Assembly: GCA_003484865.1 (NCBI GenBank)
Contig: DMZT01000499.1
Location: 1-19,688 of the forward strand
Source of the DNA: Stenotrophomonas sp.
GTDB lineage: Bacteria; Pseudomonadota; Gammaproteobacteria; Xanthomonadales; Xanthomonadaceae
DNA length: 19,688 nt
Direction of reading: 5' to 3'
The notes below the pieces were generated by a model. That model was given only the letters and a program-made list of their open reading frames with translations. It ran no database searches and had not been told where the DNA came from. The position numbers and the translations under genes were made by a program. This document shows positions 14,385 through 19,688 of this stretch, piece after piece (the stretch's first letter is position 1; each line of letters starts with the position of its first letter).

Positions 14385-16451
14385 ATGCCGTCACTGTCGC
14401 ATCCAACAAACGGGCCTTTCGCACGTTGTCGCCTGCCCCTGCTCGGCTGGATCCTCTGCGCATTCAGCGCCACCGTCTCGGCGGAACCGGTCACTGTCGC
14501 CAACGTCGAGTCGCCCGGCAAGGTACTGCGCGTGTCGCTGCAACTGGACGGCGGCAACCCCAGCTATCGGGTTGAACGTTTCGGCGAGGCCGTGGTGGAC
14601 AGCTCCAAGCTCGGCTTCCAGCTGCGCGATGGCCGCCTGGACCGGGATCTCGCCGTGGTGGGCCAGCAGTCGCGCAGCGTCGATGAAACCTGGGAACAGC
14701 CCTGGGGCGAGCGCCGGCTGACCCGCAATCACTTCAACGAAGTCGTCGTGCAGCTGGCCGAACGCAGCGGCGCCAAGCGCCGCATCGATGTGGTGTTCCG
14801 GGTCTATGACGACGGCCTCGGCTTTCGCTACCACTTCCCCGAGCAGCCGGGCATGCGCGAGGCGATCATCGACGATGAGCTGACCGAGTTCGCGATCGCG
14901 CCGACCTCCACCGCCTGGTGGATTCCGGCCGGTGAGCCGATTCACTACGAATATCTCTACCAGCGCACGCCGCTGGATCAGGTGCCACTGGCACATACGC
15001 CGATGACGCTGCGCAGCCGCGATGGCCTGCATGTCGCCATCCACGAAGCCGCGCTGGTGGACTACGCCGGCATGTGGCTGCGCCGCACCGACGGCCAACG
15101 CCTGCGCGCGCAGCTGTCGCCCTCGGCCGAGGGCTGGAAAGTGCGGCGGAACCTGCCCTTCGACACCCCCTGGCGCACGCTGCAGATCAGCGACACCGCC
15201 GGCGGGCTGGTCGAATCCAGCCTGATCCTCAACCTCAACGAACCCAATGTGCTGGGCGACGTCAGCTGGGTAAAGCCTTCCAAGTACCTGGGCGTGTGGT
15301 GGTCGATGCATCTGGATGAAGAGAGCTGGGCCACCGGCCCGCGGCACGCCGCGACCACCGCCAAGACCCGACGCGTGATCGACTTCGCCGCCCGGCATGG
15401 CTTCCGTGGCGTACTGGTGGAAGGCTGGAATCCCGGCTGGAACGGTGACTGGGTCGGCAATGGTTATGCCTTCGATTTCACCCGGCCCACCGCGGACTTC
15501 GATATCGAGGCACTGTCGGCTTACGGCGCGAAGAAGGGCGTACACCTGATCGGCCACCATGAAACCGGCTGCGCGATCGAACACTACGAAGATCAGCTGG
15601 GCGCGGCGTTGGATCTGTATGCGCGGCTGGGCGTGGATGCATTCAAGAGCGGCTATGTCTGCGATGACGGCCAGGTCGACCGTCGCAACCCGGCCGGTGG
15701 GCCGCTGTGGCGCGAGTGGCACGACGGCCAGTTCATGGCCCGCCATCACCTCAAGGTGGTGCAGGAAGCAGCCAAGCGGCATATCGCGGTGAATCCGCAC
15801 GAGCCGATCAAGGACACCGGCCTGCGCCGCACCTACCCGAACTGGATCACCCGCGAAGGCGCGCGTGGCATGGAGTACAACGCCTGGGGCCAACCGCCGA
15901 ACCCGCCCGAGCACGAGGTCAACCTGGTGTTCACCCGGATGCTGTCCGGGCCAATGGATTACACCCCCGGCATCCTGAGTCTGAAGGGCCGCGGCGGTCA
16001 GGCGATCCCCAGCACGCTGGCCCGGCAGCTCGCGCTGTACGTGACGATCTACAGCCCAATCCAGATGGCGGCCGACCTGCCCGAGCACTACGAGCAGCAC
16101 CGCGAAGCCTTCCGCTTCATCGAGGACGTCGCGGTGGACTGGGACGACAGCCGCGTGCTCAACGGCGAGGTGGGCGACTACGTCACCATCGTGCGCAAGG
16201 ACCGCCACAGCCGCGACTGGTTCCTGGGCAGCATCACCGATGAACACGGCCGCGTGCTCCCGGTCTCGCTGGGCTTCCTGGCGCCGGGTGTGCGCTACCG
16301 CGCGGAGATCTACCGCGATGGCGACGGCGCGGATTTCCGCCGCAATCCCTTCGCCTTCGTGCGCGAAACGCGCGAGGTCACCAGCGCCGATGCGCTGATG
16401 CTGGTGCTTGCACCGGGCGGCGGCCAGGCGATCCGCTTTACCCCGTTGTAA
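14385..16451 (+). CDS. GH97 alpha-glucosidase, SusB-like
   Basis: A 688-residue enzyme with a signal peptide ending near SATVSA-EPV (about residue 33), so it is periplasmic. GH97 order is visible: an N-terminal beta-sandwich (about 35-285), a TIM-barrel with HGFRGVLVEGWNPGWNGDW and FDIEALSAYGAKKGVHLIGH, and a C-terminal beta domain (about 590-688). Acidic residues in the catalytic and calcium-binding region are NPHEP (Glu473), TREGARGMEYN (Glu491, Glu497) and PEHEV (Glu509, Glu511). The motif DAFKSGYV has Gly where retaining GH97 enzymes carry the aspartate nucleophile, pointing to the inverting, calcium-dependent SusB type. The reaction would be removal of glucose from non-reducing ends of maltodextrins. 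GGGAGGGGA directly before ATG 14385 fixes the start over the in-frame GTG at 14358. It is divergent from the amylase operon and upstream of the receptor. Confidence 0.92.
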   Translation: MPSLSHPTNGPFARCRLPLLGWILCAFSATVSAEPVTVANVESPGKVLRVSLQLDGGNPSYRVERFGEAVVDSSKLGFQLRDGRLDRDLAVVGQQSRSVDETWEQPWGERRLTRNHFNEVVVQLAERSGAKRRIDVVFRVYDDGLGFRYHFPEQPGMREAIIDDELTEFAIAPTSTAWWIPAGEPIHYEYLYQRTPLDQVPLAHTPMTLRSRDGLHVAIHEAALVDYAGMWLRRTDGQRLRAQLSPSAEGWKVRRNLPFDTPWRTLQISDTAGGLVESSLILNLNEPNVLGDVSWVKPSKYLGVWWSMHLDEESWATGPRHAATTAKTRRVIDFAARHGFRGVLVEGWNPGWNGDWVGNGYAFDFTRPTADFDIEALSAYGAKKGVHLIGHHETGCAIEHYEDQLGAALDLYARLGVDAFKSGYVCDDGQVDRRNPAGGPLWREWHDGQFMARHHLKVVQEAAKRHIAVNPHEPIKDTGLRRTYPNWITREGARGMEYNAWGQPPNPPEHEVNLVFTRMLSGPMDYTPGILSLKGRGGQAIPSTLARQLALYVTIYSPIQMAADLPEHYEQHREAFRFIEDVAVDWDDSRVLNGEVGDYVTIVRKDRHSRDWFLGSITDEHGRVLPVSLGFLAPGVRYRAEIYRDGDGADFRRNPFAFVRETREVTSADALMLVLAPGGGQAIRFTPL

Positions 16452-16464
16452 GTCGCTCAGCCAG

Positions 16465-16486
16465 CGCCGCGTGCGTGGATGCGGCG
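16465..16486. repeat. Stem-loop after the GH97 gene
   Basis: CGCCGC (16465-16470), 10-base loop, GCGGCG (16481-16486), 13 bases after the GH97 stop and abutting the GTAG-REP stem. No T-run. With the REP it forms tandem hairpins that may protect or attenuate the GH97 transcript. Confidence 0.4.
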
Positions 16487-16510
16487 TGCCGACCAACGGT
16501 CGGCACCTAC
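16486..16510 (-). repeat. GTAG-headed REP-like palindrome
   Basis: On the minus strand: GTAG (16510-16507) directly followed by GTGCCGACC-GTT-GGTCGGCAC, a 9-bp perfect stem with a 3-base loop. This is the same head-plus-palindrome plan as the element at 8138-8159 and like the REPs reported for Stenotrophomonas. It separates the GH97 gene from the promoter region of the receptor. Confidence 0.8.
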
Positions 16511-16578
16511 CTGGCGCGTGTACGCCGGTGCGGCTGCAATAACGCACCTGTAATCGCTTCCAACGCTGCAAACGTCAT

Positions 16579-16592
16579 TGAATACGTATGCA
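16579..16592. promoter_or_regulatory. LacI-type operator palindrome upstream of the TonB-dependent receptor
   Basis: TGAATACGTATGCA, the reverse complement of the site at 14298-14311. A partial second copy, TGCAAACGTCATTG (16566-16579), shares 9 of 14 positions with it and abuts the site, so two dimers might bind side by side. Confidence 0.75.
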
Positions 16593-16620
16593 GGGTGATT
16601 CCCACAGCCGATGCGCTGCC

Positions 16621-16626
16621 TACCAT
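16621..16626 (+). promoter_or_regulatory. Putative -10 element (TACCAT) of the TonB-dependent receptor gene
   Basis: TACCAT 28 nt downstream of the operator, about 92 bases before the ATG. It is the same hexamer at nearly the same distance as in the six-hairpin operon promoter, and again there is no recognisable -35. Confidence 0.5.
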
Positions 16627-16717
16627 AGCCACGCAGTCAACGGCCACCGCGCCATGACGCTCCCGGGTCCTCCGGGCAACCAAAAAATCGATTGGCAACA
16701 TTGCCTGGGAGGGGAAA

Positions 16718-19477
16718 ATGTTGAACCGCAAGCGCAGCGCGCTGAGTCTCGCGCTGGCCGTCGCCCTGACGCCGTTGATGGCGTCGGCGCAGACCGCCGA
16801 ACCCAGTACCACCACTGCACGGACCGGCACCGCGGCGACCAATCTGGACACCGTCCAGGTCACCGGCATCCGCCGCGGCATCGAGAACGCGATCGCGATC
16901 AAGCAGGACGCGACCTCGGTGGTCGAAGCGATTTCGGCCGAGGACATCGGCAAGCTGCCCGACGTGAGCATCGCCGAATCGCTGGGCCGCCTGCCCGGTC
17001 TGGCCGCCCAGCGGGTGGCCGGGCGTGCCCAGGTGATCAGCGTGCGCGGCCTGTCGCCCGACTTTGCCACCACGCTGCTCAATGGACGCGAAGTGGTCAG
17101 CACCGGTGACAACCGCAGCGTCGAGTTCGATCAGTACCCCTCGGAGCTGGTCAACGGCGTGACCGTGTACAAGACCCCGGACGCCGCCCTGGTCGGCCAG
17201 GGCCTGTCGGGCACCATCGACATGCAGACCGTGCGCCCGCTGAGCTTCGCCGAGCGCGTGATCGCGATCAGCGGCCGCTACCAGAAGAGCTCGCTGGGCA
17301 AGGCCGCCAATGTCGATCCGTACGGCAACCGCTTCAGCGCCAGCTACATCGACCAGTTCCTCGACAACACCTTGGGCATCTCGATCGGCTACGCGCACAG
17401 CGACATGCCCATCCAGGAGAACCAGGTCGGGCTGTACGAACCGTGGACCACCGAGCAGACCGACCAGGGCAACCGCCCCGGCCTGGCCCCGGGCACGGTG
17501 TTCTCCGACGGCATCAAGGCGCTGCGCCGCACCGGTAACAACGAGCGCGACGGCGTGATGGCCACCGTCCAGTTCCGCCCGTCGAACGTGTGGACCAGCA
17601 CCCTGGATGCGTTCCACACCGAAGCCGAGCAGATCGATACCGCCAACCAGTTCGAGGTCAACCTCAGCAACTACAACGGCGGCTATACCCCGGGCCTGCT
17701 GATCACCAACCCGCAGATCAACGCCGATGGCACCTTCGCCGGCGGCGTGGCGACCGGCGTGTATCCGCTGGTGCGCGGCATGTACAACAAGCGCAAGGAC
17801 AAGATCGACGCGTTCGGCTGGAACAACGAGTTCAACTTCGAGCGGGTCAAGGTTGTCGCCGATGTGAACTACTCCAAGGCCACGCGCAACGAACTGAACC
17901 TGGAGAACAACCTGCAGCTCACGCCGATGCCGCAGCTGGATTCGGTCGGGGTGGTGGTCAAGCCGGACGGGTTCTCGCAGATCAGCCCGGGGCTGGACTA
18001 TTCCAACCCGGACGCGCTGTTCCTGACCAACACCATCTACGGCTCCGGCTACGGCAAGGTGCCGATGGTCGAAGACCGCCTGAAGGGCGCCCGCCTGCAG
18101 GCCACCTTTGCGATGCCCGATTCGCTGCCGTGGTTCTCCGATGTGGACGTGGGCGTGAACTACGCCGACCGCCGCAAGGACAAGACCCAGGCCGAGGGCA
18201 ACATCCTGCTCGGCGACCAGGGCGATGCCAACATCGCCGGTGACCTGCAGTACGCACCGGTCAACCTGGGCTTCGCCGGCATCGGCTACATCCCCGCCTG
18301 GAACGTCCCGGCCGCGGTGGACCGCTACATGGTCTTCAACCCGGTCACCAACCTGGACTACCTGATTCCCAAGGCCTGGACGGTGCAGGAAAAGACCAGC
18401 ACCGCCTGGATCCGCGCCAACATCAACACCGACCTGGGCGAGGTGGGCCTGCGCGGCAACATCGGCGTGCAGATGGTGCGCACCGACCAGAGCTCGCAGT
18501 CCAACTACTTCGACCGCTCGCGTCCGGACGGCCAGAACATCCTGCCGATCGATGACGGCAAGACCTACACCGATTGGCTGCCGAGCTTGAACCTGGCCTT
18601 CATGTTCCCGCACCAGCAGACGCTGCGTTTCGCCGTGGCCAAGCAGGTGGCACGCCCGCGCGTGGACCAGATGCGCGCCGGCCTGGAGTTCGGCGTGGAC
18701 ACCGCCACCGGCAAGCCCGGCGGCAGCGGCGGCAACCCGCTGCTGGATCCGTGGCGCGCCAATGCGATCGATCTGTCCTACGAAAAGTACTTCGGTGAAA
18801 AGGCGTATGTGGCGGCTGCGGTGTTCTTCAAGGATCTCAAGTCCTACGTCTACACGCAGTCGCGCGATGACTACGACTTCAGCGATCTGCTGGCCAGCTA
18901 CGTACCACCGCCGGGCATGATCGTGCCGGTGCTGCCGACCGGCACCTTCTCGGCCCCGCAGAACGGCCAGGGTGGCAAGCTCAAGGGCCTGGAGCTGACC
19001 GCCTCGTTCCCGCTGGAGATGCTGACCGAGACCTTGCGCGGCTTCGGCGTGCAGGCCAGTGCGACGTTCAACGACAGCGACATCAAGATCCTGGATCCGG
19101 AAAGCGCGTCCAGCGTGGGCAGCGATCCGATCAGCCTGCCCGGCCTGTCCGAGCGCGTGTACAACTTCACGGCGTACTACGAGCGCAGTGGGTTCGAGGC
19201 CCGCGTGAGCCAACGCCGCCGTTCGGATTTCATCGGTGAGATCGGCAACTTCAACGGCAACCGGACGCTGCGGTATGTGGTCGGTGAGAACGTGACGGAT
19301 GCGCAGGTCAGCTACACCTTCGCGGACAGCAGCAGTCTGCATGGGCTGACGCTGTTGCTGCAGGGAAGCAATCTGACCAACGAGCCGTATCGCACCTACG
19401 CTGGCACGAAGGATCGACCGCTGGAGTACGTGGAGTGGGGCCGCACGTACATGCTGGGTGTGAACTACAAGTTCTGA
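16718..19477 (+). CDS. TonB-dependent receptor, probable maltodextrin transporter (MalA-like)
   Basis: A 919-residue outer-membrane protein. Signal peptide MLNRKRSALSLALAVALTPLMASA-Q; a TonB-box-like LDTVQVTG (43-50); a plug domain about 60-172 with ISAEDIGKLPDVSIAESLGRLPG, VRGLSPDFATTLLNGREV and LVGQGLSGTIDMQTVRPL. The remaining sequence is a 22-strand barrel pattern of alternating hydrophobic and polar residues ending in an aromatic C-terminus (YMLGVNYKF) recognised by the BAM machinery. The plug wording is that of the Xanthomonas/Caulobacter receptor family (TIGR01782), whose members import plant-derived sugars; Caulobacter MalA takes up maltodextrins. GGGAGGGG before ATG 16718 is a strong ribosome binding site. 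Substrate is inferred from the surrounding GH13, GH97 and MFS genes. It has its own promoter and operator and is followed by a terminator. Confidence 0.94.
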   Translation: MLNRKRSALSLALAVALTPLMASAQTAEPSTTTARTGTAATNLDTVQVTGIRRGIENAIAIKQDATSVVEAISAEDIGKLPDVSIAESLGRLPGLAAQRVAGRAQVISVRGLSPDFATTLLNGREVVSTGDNRSVEFDQYPSELVNGVTVYKTPDAALVGQGLSGTIDMQTVRPLSFAERVIAISGRYQKSSLGKAANVDPYGNRFSASYIDQFLDNTLGISIGYAHSDMPIQENQVGLYEPWTTEQTDQGNRPGLAPGTVFSDGIKALRRTGNNERDGVMATVQFRPSNVWTSTLDAFHTEAEQIDTANQFEVNLSNYNGGYTPGLLITNPQINADGTFAGGVATGVYPLVRGMYNKRKDKIDAFGWNNEFNFERVKVVADVNYSKATRNELNLENNLQLTPMPQLDSVGVVVKPDGFSQISPGLDYSNPDALFLTNTIYGSGYGKVPMVEDRLKGARLQATFAMPDSLPWFSDVDVGVNYADRRKDKTQAEGNILLGDQGDANIAGDLQYAPVNLGFAGIGYIPAWNVPAAVDRYMVFNPVTNLDYLIPKAWTVQEKTSTAWIRANINTDLGEVGLRGNIGVQMVRTDQSSQSNYFDRSRPDGQNILPIDDGKTYTDWLPSLNLAFMFPHQQTLRFAVAKQVARPRVDQMRAGLEFGVDTATGKPGGSGGNPLLDPWRANAIDLSYEKYFGEKAYVAAAVFFKDLKSYVYTQSRDDYDFSDLLASYVPPPGMIVPVLPTGTFSAPQNGQGGKLKGLELTASFPLEMLTETLRGFGVQASATFNDSDIKILDPESASSVGSDPISLPGLSERVYNFTAYYERSGFEARVSQRRRSDFIGEIGNFNGNRTLRYVVGENVTDAQVSYTFADSSSLHGLTLLLQGSNLTNEPYRTYAGTKDRPLEYVEWGRTYMLGVNYKF

Positions 19478-19514
19478 TTGAGCTTGCTTCAGCGACGTAA
19501 TGGCAACATCGAAG

Positions 19515-19543
19515 AACCCGCTGCTTGTGCAGCGGGTTTTTTT
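19515..19543 (+). terminator. Rho-independent terminator of the receptor gene
   Basis: AACCCGCTGC (19515-19524), loop TTGT, GCAGCGGGTT (19529-19538), then a run of T to 19543. A perfect 10-bp GC-rich stem plus seven consecutive T, 38 bases after the stop codon. Confidence 0.93.
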
Positions 19544-19607
19544 GTTGGCTTTTCTCTGCCCCAGAAGAGCGTCAGCGCCGGCTGTCATTGGCCTGGTCGG
19601 CGGTGTG

Positions 19608-19688
19608 TGGGTTCGCGGGACGCGCCGTAAACCCATCCATGGGGGCTCGTGAGCCGCATCCCTGCGGCACAACGGTCCCGCCAACCCA
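19608..19688. repeat. Multi-hairpin repeat element with terminal inverted repeats
   Basis: Outer arms TGGGTTCGCGGGAC (19608-19621) and GTCCCGCCAACCCA (19675-19688) pair over 13 of 14 positions. Between them lie CCCAT-cc-ATGGG (19632-19643), GGCTC-gt-GAGCC (19644-19655) and GCCGCA-tccc-TGCGGC (19653-19668); the last two share GCC and so are alternatives. The result is a cloverleaf-like structure of about 80 bases. I recall similar 'AAACCCATCCATGGGGGCTC' sequences as dispersed intergenic repeats in Stenotrophomonas and relatives. The element reaches the window edge, so its right end is not certain. Confidence 0.65.

Noticed and set aside
14152-14463. Extended start of the six-hairpin protein
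   Set aside because: It would translate the divergent operator and promoter region, whereas a signal peptide begins at 14151.
14391-16571. Open frame of 726 codons antisense to the GH97 gene
   Set aside because: Shadow of a GC-rich gene with low-complexity translation; it overlaps the REP element as well.
16637-19684. Open frame of 1015 codons antisense to the TonB-dependent receptor
   Set aside because: Same antisense shadow effect. The frame also runs through the real terminator and repeat region, and no domain is seen.
1-19688. CRISPR arrays, tRNA or rRNA genes, insertion sequences, prophage genes
   Set aside because: No regularly spaced repeats, transposase or integrase motifs, or RNA gene signatures were seen.

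Overview
The window is GC-rich DNA with no frameshifts or gene wreckage. It most likely comes from the chromosome of a Xanthomonadaceae bacterium, with Stenotrophomonas the best guess. Three things support this: a TonB-dependent receptor of the Xanthomonas/Caulobacter type next to carbohydrate genes, intergenic GTAG-headed imperfect palindromes like the REP elements known from Stenotrophomonas, and pervasive high GC at third codon positions that produces very long antisense shadow ORFs.

Left part (1-3123): the last codons of a probable LacI-family regulator run tail to tail into a secreted serine beta-lactamase-like hydrolase on the minus strand. A small membrane protein (DUF6249-like) lies just upstream of that hydrolase. 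Divergent from it are an ECF sigma factor and, overlapping it by 4 bp, a two-helix membrane protein that is probably its anti-sigma factor.

Middle (3191-8737): an ABC ATPase is followed after 13 bp by a 1194-residue fusion of an ABC-2 type permease with an M1-family metallopeptidase. These follow the sigma pair on the same strand and may belong to one transcription unit. Two minus-strand housekeeping-type genes follow, an SseB-like protein and a GNAT acetyltransferase. GTAG-REP hairpins sit around them, and one of them supplies the acetyltransferase stop codon.

Right part (8745-19688): a complete outer-membrane-to-cytoplasm maltodextrin/starch utilisation locus. A minus-strand, translationally coupled operon encodes a secreted six-hairpin (GH15/GH63-like) protein, an MFS sugar transporter and a secreted GH13 alpha-amylase. 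Divergent from it are a GH97 (SusB-like) alpha-glucosidase and then a TonB-dependent receptor. The inferred pathway is uptake of maltodextrins by the receptor, cleavage in the periplasm by GH13, GH97 and the six-hairpin protein, and import of small sugars by the MFS carrier.

The main regulatory observation is that the two control regions of the sugar locus share a 14-bp palindrome, TGAATACGTATGCA in one orientation. Outside these two places I did not find it in the window. In both, it lies 27-28 nt upstream of an identical TACCAT hexamer with no good -35 element between. This suggests a LacI-type regulator binding at about -47, a position more typical of an activator than of a repressor. The window ends in a rho-independent terminator followed by an elaborate multi-hairpin repeat.
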